Positions 27,432-38,282 are shown, counted from the first letter of the stretch. The stretch: 64,000 bases of DNA from Dendrophyllia cribrosa (GCA_024195265.1 JAJLRJ010000005.1:33428536-33492535); one strand, 5' to 3'. Numbers and translations are program-made. Notes: generated by a model not told the origin, from the sequence alone.

Positions 27432-27456
27432 CTGATGAAGGTCGAGAGACCGAAAC
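27432..27456 (+). ncRNA. hammerhead-like core (Penelope-type remnant)
   Basis: CTGATGA, a 4-bp stem (GGTC/GACC, loop GAGA), then GAAAC: both conserved hammerhead boxes are exact. Stems I and III are not clear in the flanks, so this may be a remnant. The setting (CTGATGA...GAAACGTTTT near a TA run) is typical of Penelope-like pseudo-LTRs. Confidence 0.55.
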
Positions 27457-27682
27457 GTTTTTTAACTAAATTTTTACATTTTTTTATACCAAAAGTTGTC
27501 CATTTTCTGTCTTTTTAACTAGTTTTTTATATATATATATATATTTTTATATATATATATAAATTCTTGAACTTGATTTGAATGTATTTCAGAGAGCGCT
27601 CAACTCTTAGAGGAGCATTGACAATTATAATAAACTGGTTTAAGACTTCAGAGGTAGTTCATCGTTTTATTACTACAGCTCT

Positions 27683-27717
27683 GTTTCGTATGACCAAAAG
27701 ATGACCACACTCATCAG
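27683..27717 (-). ncRNA. second hammerhead-like core, minus strand
   Basis: On the minus strand CTGATGA is followed by an 8-bp stem with three G-T wobbles and a 7-base loop, then GAAAC. It lies in a sequence that again looks like a Penelope-type 3' end and abuts the TA-rich edge of the old Polinton remnant. Confidence 0.5.
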
Positions 27718-27936
27718 GCAATATCAACGATTGACCGTTAAATTACAATAACTGGCTATAAAAGCGGGGATACGGTTGCTATGAGATATAAAAACATGCG
27801 TAATTTTATCATGTGAGTGCTATTTATAATTTGGGAGATTGTGTTACTTTATTATAAAGTTCTTGAGGAGGTATCTGTTTCTGTTATATATATATGTATA
27901 TATATATAAGAATAAAAAAATATTTTTTTAAAAGAA

Positions 27937-28363
27937 AGTGAAAGGCGGCGTACCCAAGTGCAAGGGCGCCAGTACCGACAAACAGGAGTTCGCCTTTTTT
28001 TTTTTTGCTGCTCGCTGGGATGACAGAAGTCAGAGAATTCGGGCTCTTGGGCGTTGAGATTTGCTCATGTTGGTGAGCTTGGTTGTAGAGTTTGAAAGCG
28101 TAGTCGGTGTTAGTGAAATTTTGTTTCGCCTGATCTTAATTGATTTGATCATTTGTTGCAATCCAATCAAGAAGCTTTGTGCCGTCTTTTTGATATTTGG
28201 CATAGGCCGCCTGGTAGGCCTCAAGAGCTTTGTTGTGCCGAACTTTCTCTTCCTGTGCAGCTTTGGGATCGTCCCCCGACAGATAGCGTGCGAGATAATT
28301 GCCGCCAATGAATGTTGCGACATTGAGCACAGCTCTACCCGCCATGATCGCTATGCTAGCCAT
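27937..28363 (-). pseudogene. 145-aa membrane-protein homologue (old copy)
   Basis: Starts at ATG 28361-28363 next to TATATATAT. N-terminal hydrophobic segment and the YQAAYAKYQKDGTKLLDW block match the intact gene. A TAA at 28136-28138 interrupts the frame, which then continues in the same frame with a Lys-rich linker (poly-A tract) and the C-terminal hydrophobic segment. Confidence 0.8.
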
Positions 28364-28385
28364 TGTATATATATATTAAAAACGT

Positions 28386-28613
28386 TCATTTACACGCTGA
28401 AGAAGGGAGGATTTTTTGGTCCTCGAGGTATTGCTTTAGTGCAATGCTTCCAGCCATAACCGCTGCGAACTTCACGTAGTTCATCGCGTTCAAGCTGGGG
28501 TCAGCCGTGAACGTTTCTTACACTATTTTTTTAGCGAGCCAATCAATACCAGCGGCAAGGCCAGTAGTTATAGCGGCGTCGGTGATTGATTTTACAATCT
28601 TGCTGTCACACAT
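28386..28613 (-). pseudogene. 73-aa membrane-protein homologue (old copy)
   Basis: Same length and blocks (NYVKFA, EDQKILP) as 14472-14693. One in-frame TAA near 28515-28517 breaks it. The ATG at 28611-28613 is preceded by a TATATATATATA run. Confidence 0.8.
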
Positions 28614-28721
28614 GGTAGCGTATATATATATATATTTTAAAAAGTTTTATTCCCTGTGCCGAATTTTTGGTGCTGGTTGTGAGGTTGTAGGGCTTGGTGG
28701 CGTAGATGTGTTGTTTCTCTG

Positions 28722-29045
28722 TTAGTCAATAGCGGTCGAAATTGCTTCACGCTGGTAGTACACACCCAAAGCGGAGACAATTAGGCCACCAACCCCAAGA
28801 AGGTAGAACTCGGAGCTGTTGCTTGTGGTATCAGGATCAGCAGAGCGTGGCTCTTCAACCGTCGGGGTGTCTGTGGCGGCAGCTGCTTCGGCCTCCTTTT
28901 TTGCTTCGCGAGCTTGTCTGTTGAGCTCTGCCACTCTTTTGCCAGCAGCAACCCGACCGGGGCTTTTTGCGGGCCTTGTTGCAGGTACATCAGAGGTGAT
29001 GTGCTGACTAGAAGCAGAGTTAGCTTGTTCAGGTTGTTCCTCCAT
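28722..29045 (-). CDS. small protein with helical core and C-terminal TM (107 aa)
   Basis: Intact. Ser/Thr/Gln-rich N-terminus, then an Ala/Lys/Arg/Glu helix (ELNRQAREAKKEAEAAAA), an acidic linker and one hydrophobic segment (FYLLGVGGLIVSALGVYY). It occupies the position of the disrupted gene at 14750-15153. ATATAT lies a few bases 5' of the ATG. Single-pass anchor suggests membrane or virion location; function unknown. Confidence 0.65.
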   Translation of the reverse strand: MEEQPEQANSASSQHITSDVPATRPAKSPGRVAAGKRVAELNRQAREAKKEAEAAAATDTPTVEEPRSADPDTTSNSSEFYLLGVGGLIVSALGVYYQREAISTAID

Positions 29046-29089
29046 CAGGATATATAATAACTTTTAAGAAAATTATTAATAAGAACTAG

Positions 29090-29215
29090 GCCCAGGTTCT
29101 CTCGCCAGGTTCCTTGCCAGGTTCCTCGCAGGTTCTTACATCAGTTCCTTGCCAGGTTCCTCGCCAGGTTCCTTGCCAGGTTCTTCGCTAGGTTCCTTGC
29201 CAGCGTTGAAATCAA
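29090..29215. repeat. minisatellite, CCAGGTTCCTTG-type unit
   Basis: Imperfect tandem copies of GCCAGGTTCCT(T/C) with 12- and 24-base spacing, sitting where the ATPase C-terminus should be. Confidence 0.75.
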
Positions 29216-29518
29216 TGTGTTTTGTTGTGATCAGAGCAGCAGTGGCTACCGCTAACCAGGGCCCACATCGCAGTGCAATGTTGCCCGCAAAGGATGACAA
29301 CTCACTGTTAATGATGTAGTTGATAAAGAAAATGCGGGGGTCTTTATCAACGAAGCCGTCATATGTCTTGTTGTGGGCAAAGGTTGGGCAAATTAACACG
29401 ATGTAGTCAAACTTGCCCCTGAAGGGACCGCGCGAAGCTGGTCGACAAGATATTTCGTTTTCCCTGAATTCGTCGGCCCAACAATAAGAGCGTTGAACGG
29501 TATCTTGCTCGGCTCCAT
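29136..29518 (-). pseudogene. packaging ATPase fragment (old copy)
   Basis: The start (ATG 29516-29518) and Walker A GPTNSGKT lie in one frame, the next block (GPFRGKFDYIVLICPTF...KTYDGFVDKDP) in another, and the rest of the domain, including Walker B, is gone. The 3' end runs into an 18-bp-unit minisatellite (29090-29215) that encodes repeated GKEPGEEP. Confidence 0.85.
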
Positions 29519-29579
29519 GTATATTAATACTCAATAGATTCCAGTTCACGATTTAAAAGGTTGAACTGGGCGTCACTGA
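29519..29579. other. deletion junction, capsid gene missing
   Basis: In the intact copy the ATPase start and the coiled-coil start are separated by the 1.25-kb capsid gene. Here only about 60 bases lie between them. Confidence 0.7.
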
Positions 29580-30546
29580 TTATGAAAATGAAGCATTTCA
29601 CTGTGCCGCTGCCCGAAGAGGGTGATGAAAGAGACCCTCTCATTCCACACACAGATGATAATTACGACGACGATGACGCTGCTAACACAACACAACCGTT
29701 TCAGCCTGGAGCTGCGTCTACACTCGGGCCTTCAGGTGAAAGTCATCCAATGACCACAATGAATAGACCCCCAGAGCGCGCTTCACATACCGCAGAAACC
29801 TCTTTCATTGAGGGGTCATCTTCAGAGCGAGTTATGACCTCAGATGGAGCTGAAATAGAGCTGGCCAATGAAACATTAAAGCAAGAATACCCCAATATGG
29901 TAAAGAAGGCAAATTGCTTACTCTGAAGGTTTCAAAGGAGAAAGTTTTTGTTGTCGGGTCCAAAGTTTGGTGAGGCTCCGCTCTTGAAAGCTGATGGAAG
30001 GATAATCAACCCAAAGATATCAAAAAGAGATATGTAAGTTCTCGGGCCAAAGAGGACTGAATTGATTCAGCAAAAGGATGAAGAGATCGAAAAGCTTGAC
30101 AGAAACATTCAGAGGGCTGCAAATGATGAAAATGAAGAATCTGCTTTCCGTGGACGCGCCCGTGAAAAGATTCAGGAAAACACAGAGAAGAAAAACGAGA
30201 GAGAGCGCCTCAAGGAAGGTCTTTCCCTTCGCGAGCGGGTGAAAGAGATCTTCAAAAAATACGGGTTCACCGTGACAGCCGTTTTGCTTGCCGTTGGCAC
30301 AACGATTGGTGTTGTAGTTAGTTCTCTCACAAAAGGGTTAAAGTCCGTTGCTAAGGGTGTTGGTAATGGCTTGCAAGAACTGGGCAAAAAATAGGCTCCA
30401 TTCTGCCGGGCCTTCTTGGTGCCATTGTGAGCTTTGTCTTTCGCACGGCCGGCAAGGTGATCAGCTTTCTCGGTAATAACGTTTGGCTGCTAATCCTTGC
30501 CGTGGCGGCCTTCTTGATTGAAAAGACTGTCAAACGCAATCGCTAA
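29580..30546 (+). pseudogene. coiled-coil membrane-protein homologue (old copy)
   Basis: Acidic N-terminus with TTQPFQP, a truncated coiled coil, the SLRERVKEIFKKYGF hinge and hydrophobic C-terminal segments (SFVFRTAGKVISFLG, WLLILAVAAFLIE) can be recognised. At least three frame breaks, near 29925, 30055 and 30395; about half the coiled coil is deleted. Confidence 0.82.
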
Positions 30547-32066
30547 CGCATCCAGACAGCCAAACCCGCCAAAGCAAGCTCCCCAACAGCAAGTATTGCC
30601 TTATTTATGTGATGCGGCTCGATTTCAGAGTCTGTCTGCGTAGGAGCTGGCTCACTTTCAGAGTCCGTGTGCGTAGGGGCCGGTGTAGTTTTTTTTGCCC
30701 CATTGCGCGGCCACTGCTGCTTTGTGAATGGGATTAGAAGGGTGGGCCGGTTTGTTTTCGGCGGCCTGCCGGCCATGTGAGTGATGCCTACTTTTTTGTG
30801 CTTGTGTTGACGTCATTGTTCACCCCCAGTTTCATCCCTTGCGTTGCCTGCTTTTACTGATTGTTGTAACCCGCAGTGCTTTCAGTGTTTATAACCATAC
30901 GTAATGGCATGAGCCAGGTCCCGGGGCGGTCACAAAGTTTAGTCGCACCTTCGCCTCATCGATGGCAAGCTGGTATCTTTGCATGCTGTTTGAAATGTCC
31001 GGCGTTCTGATAGCGTCTTCCATGAGGACGAGGAATTCCCTCTGCGCTTCTTTCGCTTGGGCCCCACTACCCAGAATGCTGCTGCGGACGTTGACCTGTG
31101 CTCACACAGTACACAAAAGCCCTGGATTGACTGATTCATACGTGAGAGTCCTGCTTGTGTGAGGCCTTGTGCGAAATCTGGCATTAATACTCGAACTGTC
31201 TGTCTGCGCTTTGATCGTTTCGTACAAAAGTTATACCATTGGCGAGACCTTTCTTTCCTCCACCCTCATCTGGGAATCGCGCTAAATCAGGATCACCTGG
31301 ATAGTCGTAATCGGTAGAAATAATGCCTAGCCCAGAAGCTTCAATATACACATTGCCCAGACCGCTGTTTTTGCCGAATGTGAAGCGAAAGTCTGTGCTG
31401 GGATCGACACCGAATTCCGCACAGATCCTTTTATACAATGAGATATCATATTTATTGTCTTTCTGATTAAATGTGGGATCATCTGGCAAAGCGCTCATGC
31501 TCTGGATCTCGCCCATCTCGAATAATATACGCCTGACCGTGAAGTAGACGTGGAACAGATAAAACGACCGGAGCTGTGGGCTGAACTCTAGACTAGAGGC
31601 GGAGGAGAATAATATCTCACGAGAGATTCCAGAGCCAGTTGTTGCGCACCACAGGGCGAAGTTTAGCTGCTGTGGCCAGAAGCTCATGTGGGGTCCACCA
31701 AGCCACTTTCTTCCGTATTTCGCGGTTGTGAATTGAATCTGTGTGTCTTTGAAAATCTGTCTGAACTTGGTGGTGAAGAACTCTGTCGGTGTGTTGTAAA
31801 TCCTTTGCTCTTTGTTCAAGACATCGCCAATGCTTAGCTGTATCTTTTTAAAAAAATCAACAGTTGGGATTGGCTTTACGAGACTATTATTCATTGATAA
31901 CTGAAAGGGAAAACCGCCGTCTTGATGCAATCCCAAAGCGTCATTCATGGCTTCAGTCCAATCCTTTGGAGTAAAAAATGGCGGCGGTGGGCCATAGTCA
32001 TGGCCTCCAATTTCTAGACCAAGATTTGAATCAGGATTAAATCCACCTGGACCTCCGCCAAACACG
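30543..32066 (-). pseudogene. 606-aa structural-protein homologue (old copy)
   Basis: Blocks TAKYGRKWLGGPHMSFWPQQ and TTGSGISREILF match the intact gene. About 105 residues are deleted after PPPPF, the start codon has become GTG, and frames break near 31185 and 30780-30940. The C-terminal hydrophobic anchor survives (LAVGELALAGLAVW). The Pro/Thr stalk is replaced by a Ser/Glu/Pro/Thr repeat. Confidence 0.85.
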
Positions 32067-32101
32067 TTTATATATTTATATTTTTTAAAATATTATATAG
32101 C

Positions 32102-32773
32102 ATGGTTGTGCTTACTATTGTCGCGGTTTCTAACGGGAACACCGTCTTCTTTGATCAGCCGATCAAAAAACCAAACTACATCCGCCTGCTTTCGTGCTCA
32201 CTTTACAATTCGTGGCACAATTTGAAGCAAAGAGGAGAAATATCAGTCAAAGCATCTGGCTCGGAGGACAAACCAATTATCGTGCTTATTGAGCCTGGTT
32301 ATTACACTCCTGAGAGCCTAGCAACGACAATAAATGAGAAATTCGTGGAACACAATGTGGAATTTCTTGTAAACGCATATACAGCTCAGGGGGCAATGGT
32401 GATTTTGAACCCAAAAAGTAAACAACTAATAGGTTTGACCAATAATATGATATTGTTATTTGACATAGACAGTCAAATATTCCCTCATATTAACGTCAAA
32501 AAATTCAATTCACCTAGCACCTACTGCGACTTGGTTGACAAAGAGCAAAACCTGCTCAACGGAAAACCCTCAAGCGTCTTGGTCTGCTTTGACATCAAAG
32601 GGAAAGCCTTTGAAAAAGTTCACTACCAAACGGCACAACAGCATGTCTTGCGTGACACATCGACAGGCGAATATGTAAATAGCCTGTCTATATCGGTTCG
32701 AGACAAGAAGGGCGAACTGTTTAATTTCATGGACTTTACACTCGAATTCGAACTTGAAATAATTAAAAAATAA
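32102..32773 (+). CDS. putative penton protein, intact in old copy
   Basis: Full 223-residue frame despite decay of almost every neighbour. Same blocks as 20770-21441 (YIRLLSCSLYNSWHNLK, CDLVDKEQNLLNGKPS, LRDTSTGEYVNSLS). TATTATATAG ends two bases before the ATG. Confidence 0.7.
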   Translation: MVVLTIVAVSNGNTVFFDQPIKKPNYIRLLSCSLYNSWHNLKQRGEISVKASGSEDKPIIVLIEPGYYTPESLATTINEKFVEHNVEFLVNAYTAQGAMVILNPKSKQLIGLTNNMILLFDIDSQIFPHINVKKFNSPSTYCDLVDKEQNLLNGKPSSVLVCFDIKGKAFEKVHYQTAQQHVLRDTSTGEYVNSLSISVRDKKGELFNFMDFTLEFELEIIKK

Positions 32774-32791
32774 TATAGTTTATAAGGCCTC

Positions 32792-33475
32792 ATGTCTGCG
32801 GCCAATGTGTTAGCAAGTGCACCACCATACGGTGTGACTGAAAACCTCTATCCATCTTTGCCAGTGCCAGCCGCTGATGACTTTCGCCTCCAAAAAAATC
32901 TCTTATGTACAGAAAGAGTTAGAGAATAAGGCTGCGCACTGTGCCCGAGTAGCAAAAAAATACAAAAAGGCTTTTACTGTTGTCCACGGCTCTGCTATTG
33001 GCCTGGGCTCTTTAACAGCTTTGCTTTCTTCGGCAGGAATAGCAACAGCAGTCTCTGGTATTGGTGCTTTCGCCAGTGTACCTATCGGCGGTGTTGCTGC
33101 TTTTACCGGCGCTGCATCAACCAGTTTGACAGCATTCAGCAAAAAGCTTCAGACCAAGGTCCTGAAACATGAACAGATCCATACGCTCGCTATTACCAAA
33201 CACAACACTGTTTGTGAGCTTGTTTCAAAGGCCCTCAGTGACATTAAACTCAAAGATAGTGAGTTTAACCTCATACTTCACGAGTTGCGAAAGTATCACG
33301 AACTGATAACCCTAACCCTAACCTATCCGCTCTGGCAGTAGCAAAATATCAAGCCAACCACAGCAGCCTGATGTTGAAAAAAATCAGAAAAGAGATTCGT
33401 AGCGAGGAGAGAGAAAAGCTCCAAAAAAAAATTTCGGCTCTAACCACCACCGAATCGAAGTTAAATTTGAAAGAG
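32792..33475 (+). pseudogene. 228-aa helical-protein homologue (old copy)
   Basis: Begins MSAANVLASAP like the intact gene. Frame breaks near 32895 (A6 run) and near 33310, where CCCTAACCCTAACC is inserted. The central hydrophobic pair and the CELVSKALSDIKLKD helix are recognisable, and the basic tail is in another frame. Confidence 0.82.
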
Positions 33476-33518
33476 TGAACACAGGTTTTACACTTTGCTT
33501 GACAAAAGAGCGCCTTAA

Positions 33519-34064
33519 AGTGCACCTAACCCCTAATTTTTTTATTCGCTTAAATGAATGTGCTTGTTTTCTAGAGTGTATCTGTGCAAAAATTTTTGGA
33601 TTTGGTGAAATCCTCGATTTTCTGTGACCTGTTGAATTGGAAGATAATTTGGTTCAGTACCGAGCAACATGGGATCTGGGGCGAGTGCCTGATATGACGT
33701 AGATTCGGGAACCGAAATTCGCCCAAAGAAAGCATCGTCGAGTATTTTCAGCGGCGAGGCACCGGGCAGGCATAATTTCTTTTTTGCACGAGTTTTGCAC
33801 GATTAAAGCACAGTATTTACACTCGATTCGCGCAAAAATGAAGGAAATGGTTCCCGAAAGTACGTCATGTCACATGACTAGACCCATGCCCCGTCTAACT
33901 CGGTACTGAACCAAACACAGCTCCGTTTTGGCGCGATTTTTGAAATTTCAACAGGTCACAGAAAATCGAGGATTTCACCAAATCCAAAAATTTTTTCACA
34001 GATACACTCCAGAAAACAAGCACATTCATTTAGGCGAATAAAAAAATTAGGGGTTAGGTGCACT
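33519..34064. mobile_element. 546-bp MITE with TTAA target duplication
   Basis: Ends AGTGCACCTAACCCCTAA... and ...TTAGGGGTTAGGTGCACT, with TIRs over about 110 bp (the AAATCCTCGATTTTCTGTGACCTGTTGAA block recurs inverted). TTAA at 33515-33518 and 34065-34068 flank it. TTAA specificity is the mark of piggyBac-type transposases, so it is probably mobilised by one; no coding capacity. Confidence 0.85.
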
Positions 34065-34098
34065 TTAACACCAATTAAACATATGAACATTTACATAA

Positions 34099-34723
34099 AT
34101 GATTGCGAGCGTTTTCTTTCTTGCGTCATTTATAAACGAACAGCTCACTCCTAAATGGCTGAGAGAAGTTCGAGACATCTCGAGAGATGTAGTATTTGCT
34201 CTTCAAGAGCTCCGCTTAAGTCAGGACTTTGTGAGGGCTGTGAAAGAAGAGGAGGCCCCTTTAAGTCAGAATCTTGTACGCGGTGTAAAACACACACCAT
34301 GCAACTGTTGCGAAATTAAAACCGTACGAAACTTCTGTTTAAAATGCCTATGCTGAAAAGGTCGACTCTCTTATACAAACAGAAAGCTTTTTTTGTCTAT
34401 ACTGTCATGTGCCTATGAAAATTTCGTCTGATGACACTGAATTTATCTGCCCGCGTTGCTCTCGGGTGAGAAAAAAGACCTTCTTTCCTAAGAACAAACC
34501 CGAGGTCGCGGTCAACCAGTATTATTTACAGAACAAAATTAACGAAGTAATGCACGGTTTCACGCTTGATCAGATGAGCGGTTTCACGCTTGATCAGATG
34601 CAACGAAAGCAAGTTGAAACTATGTTTACAATGTTCTGGTTGAATTCATCCGCTCACCACAAAAAAAGAGTTTATTCCACCGAAACGGTTAAACTACAAG
34701 TTTTTCATTTCAAAGATTATTGA
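34099..34723 (+). pseudogene. zinc-ribbon-type protein (old Polinton)
   Basis: Two frames joined near 34355. The first has charged helices (LREVRDISRDVVFALQEL) and CNCC...CLKC cysteines. The second starts with a four-Cys ribbon (CLYC-x16-CPRC) and has a tandem GFTLDQM duplication. It sits where the intact copy has its VLTF3-like zinc-ribbon gene, but I see no alignment beyond the ribbon, so it may be a different gene. Confidence 0.45.
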
Positions 34724-36182
34724 GCTTTTGTTTAACATTGAAAACACCATACCAGCAGCAAAAATTAACCCAAATAATCAAATGATTTTGGCCTGTTTTC
34801 TGAAATATCATAAGATTGGTATTAACTCCAGTGAGGAGCCTAGCGAGGAACCAAGCAAGACCTTGCCTTGAACGCAAAATGCGTGACACTACGCGACGCT
34901 TACTAACCGTGAAAAAAAAACATTCCAAACCTCCCCGAAAAAAAAATTCAACAAAATGCATTCCGAAGCGCCCCAACTTTTTTTAAAAACTTTTTTTAGG
35001 GCGCTTCGGAATGCGACGGGCGCTTCGGTATTTTCATGACTCATTTCTATTAATAGCATTACATCATCTCAAACCGCCTTGGAATATTCATGACAAGACA
35101 ACACTGGTAAGTTTTTTTCCTCATTTCTTGGTCTTATGTGACTTTATAGACGAGGAGAACTCTGTCCGAGAATATTTCTCGGTGCTGGTTCTCCCAATCA
35201 ATAAATCAGAGGACTGTATCTTTCGATTTTACTAGTTTATTTATTCGTTCAGTTCTTTACACTCTCAATTCCGTTCCGTTCTGAGGCTTTTGACCTCTTA
35301 CAACAATTGTCTGACTCGTCTTCATGGCGTCTGTTGTGCAACATTCTGTTGCTCAACACTCATATTGTATGGTTAGAGGAAGAGTGTACGCTTTATTTAT
35401 AGTTAATAAGATGATGTAATAATATTTAATCAAAGGGCTCTTAAAGCCATCTCGTTAATGCGAGAGAACGTAAGGTTAATAAAAAAGAATTGATCCTGAG
35501 TGAGTATGGTAAAGATGTTATTTGCTTCACTTATTCCGCTATAATATAAACAAAGCGTTTCGTAAAGTCGATTAATAGGGAATCCCGAAACGTCGAGTTG
35601 GACATCGAGGTGATCGAGTTAAAAAAATTAAATACTAATATGAAAAAATATAATCGAAAAAAATCTACAGAAATTAAGTAATTGTCGATTTTATCGGCGC
35701 TAAACTTTTATGGGATGTTATGTTTTGAGAGTGATTGTGTAATAATCTGCACTTGGTGCTTGGGTAAACGGCAGCGACGTGAAAATAAATAATAGACAGC
35801 AAAAACCACGACTGCAAACCGATGAAAGCAAGGTGCCGGATCTGTGGCCAAGATTTGGATAATTAAAATCTTGTACAGGATAAATCAAACGGCAGAGTGA
35901 TCGTTTTTTGCTTTGTCTTTCTCTGTCGTAAGTATCAGTCTGTCGTTTTATTTATCTGTAAGTGAAAAATGGCGGGAAAAATGGCGATGACGTCGTCATT
36001 TTGAAGGTAACGTGTGCTATGGCGGTACTTATACAGAAAATATTGGGTCCGGACGGGGTAAACAGGATATTCCTTCCAGTGGTCAATTTTTTAGTCTTCC
36101 TAAGATCGAAAGGTTCATGATAGGCCTACAGAGACTCTGCTATGTGGTTTTGCCGTTGCGATGCATTTATATTTTTATGGGC
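34724..36182. other. no gene seen; hairpin at 34958-35014
   Basis: A strong hairpin: GCATTCCGAAGCGCCCC (34958-34974) and its complement (34998-35014) around an A/T-rich loop, with GGGCGCTTCGG repeated once more after it. The stretch near 35570-35600 (TCCCGAAACGTCGAG) resembles a Penelope-type tail. No coding region recognised. Confidence 0.55.
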
Positions 36183-37221
36183 CTCTTTACACTGGGCACT
36201 TAAGTAAGACTTAAGAGCACCTAAGTCTTACTTAGCCAAAAAATTGTGTGTGAAGGCCTAAGTAGAAACTGAACGCACTTGACTTAGCATCTCATTAAAG
36301 TCGGCAAATTGAAAGGATTCAAGTAAGACTTAAGGTTCTGCAAAACCATCCTTATCGAAACTCAAGTCGACTTATCGTGCCGTGAGGCGGATCACCATGC
36401 CAATCAAGCTAATTAACTCCATGGCTTCGCAAACATCATGGCATCGCTGTTTTCGACTGTTTGATATAAATTGCCTTTGGTAGCAGCAAGTTGTTTCAAA
36501 ATTATCAAAATGTCAAACGCTGGTTACGAAGGACACGATTCAACCTCCTTCGAATTTGATCCTTATGCATATGACAACGGTTAAGTTAATTATTTGTGTC
36601 TTTATCGTCGAGTATAAAATTAAAGAGATGTTTCTCTAAAATCGTCGAGTGTTTTCGCGCGAGACCTCTTCATCAAAATTTAAATTCTACAATTTACAGC
36701 TTGTATTTCTTTTAACATGTCCTAAATTATTGGTTATGTTATTTATTCGTCCAAAGTTTTACGTCTACGGGCTGTCTCCTTTGAAGATGCGGCGTTGTAA
36801 AAATTTGTTTACTTTTAAGCAGCGTCTTCGCTCGGCTGGCAACAGGAAACAAGCAACAAATTAAATCGAACCAGTTCTGAGGTCTTGGCCAGGCCCAAAT
36901 TCTTCGTCTAATGCGTCCTTGATTCCTTCCAGCACGAGCTCGTCTACGCAAGCAAAAACATGTCAACAACAGCAGCATATAAAAGCCCCATTTACACGAC
37001 ATTCATTTTGGGTCCGGCACTCCTAAATTTTGGCACGCGGGCCGATAATTTTGGGCACGGCCCGCTTCATTTACACGTCAAAATATGTTCGATTTTTTTC
37101 AATGTTCATTTCTGAACGGCACCCCGAAAATGAGAACGGAACTCTTAAATTTGCGAGCCCGACCGGTCTCATTAACAGCGGCTCGCTTGTCCCCGGGGCC
37201 ATTTGGGTTGAAACTTATAGC

Positions 37222-38010
37222 CCGGTTTACACGACAAGCGTTTTTGGGCACGGCACCCCTAACTTTGGGCACCCGTGCCTAAATGTTCGGCCCGTCATTG
37301 CCGTCAATTGTCTGTTTACACGACAAAATTTTCTCTATTTTGGGCACCGCTAATTTTTTAACGGGCACTGCTAAAATTAGAAACGGCACCTCTAAATTTA
37401 TGAGCATATCGATGCATTTGTCAGCGGTTTAACCACTTTCAACATGGCGGACATTGGAACAAGACGCAGACGAAATGCTTTTTTGTTATGGTATTTCATG
37501 AGGAAGCGAAGAAATACTAATTTTCAGGAATATATAGTGGAGGGAGAAAACCGCTCATTTACTGCTTTTATAAACAACGTTAACAGGCGCAGAATGTTTC
37601 TGCAAGCCATGCTAGCTGTTGTAAACCAGCCAAGAATAAAAATTGTTTGGACACTTTGGATGTTTTCGAAGCCTCTAACGATAATTGGATGCTTTCCTCG
37701 CTAAAAAGTTCGATAAGAGCCTCTGTCGCCTCCTCCGACCACGTTACTTTGCTGGTGGAACTGGACGCCATCTTGAATTTGAACCACAGTTCTCGGCGAG
37801 AAGAGAAAATTTGGGCACGGCACCCCTAAAAAACGGGCACGGGGTCACCTGTTCACAGGGTCTCGGCACCCCTAAATTTTTAGGCACCCGTGCCCAACAC
37901 ATTTCCATTTACACGATACAAATTGAGGGTGCCGTGCCTAAAATTTTAGGCACGGGTGCCCAAAGTCAGAGGTGCCGTGCCCAAAACGCTTTTCGTGTAA
38001 ACCGAGTTTA
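37222..38010. mobile_element. third-level TIR element
   Basis: CCCGGTTTACACGACAAGCG... at the left and ...CGCTTTTCGTGTAAACCG at the right are complementary, followed inward by GGGCACGGCACCCCTAA on both sides. An 86-codon frame at 37444 (MADIGTRRRR start) resembles the start of the Harbinger-like frame at 38283. Confidence 0.65.
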
Positions 38011-38058
38011 TATTAAAACGACCACGAACCAAATCTTGCTGTTTTAAGTACTAAGAAT

Positions 38059-38252
38059 AAAAACTATAAGGAGGAAAAACAGCGAAGAAAAAATATACAA
38101 CTAGAGAATGAGGTTTCTCGATATTTCGGACAGTCAAGCTTTCCTTCTTATATCCCCTGAAGAAGGACGGCTTGGCTGTCCGAAATATCTGGAAACCTCA
38201 AGTTCTCTAGTTGTATATTTTTTCTTCGCTGTTTTTTCTCATTATAGTTTCC
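38059..38252. mobile_element. fold-back (hairpin) element
   Basis: AAACTATAAGGAGGAAAAACAGC... at the left and ...GCTGTTTTTTCTCATTATAGTTT at the right are complementary over about 85-90 bases each, with almost no unique centre. The centre contains CTGAAGAAGGACGGC...GTCCGAAAT, again hammerhead-like in order. Confidence 0.75.
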
Positions 38253-38282
38253 ATCCGGGTTCGCGAACGCGGGTTGTTCAAA

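Larger units (their letters stand above)
27937..34723. mobile_element. old, decayed Polinton remnant
   Basis: Carries, in the same order and orientations as 14009-22150 of the intact copy: the 145-aa gene, the 73-aa gene, a small helical gene, ATPase, coiled-coil gene, 606-aa gene, penton and the 228-aa gene. The capsid gene is deleted and no TIRs remain. Its left edge is a TA-rich stretch, like the right edge of the 1-577 fragment, so both may be halves of one copy. Confidence 0.85.

Noticed and set aside
34409..34723. Zinc-ribbon frame as a VLTF3 homologue of 22226-22897
   Set aside because: Only the cysteine spacing is similar; no helix blocks align, so it is kept as an unassigned zinc-ribbon pseudogene.
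35011..35235. 74-codon frame after the 34.96-kb hairpin
   Set aside because: No domain, no homologue in the window, AT-rich context.
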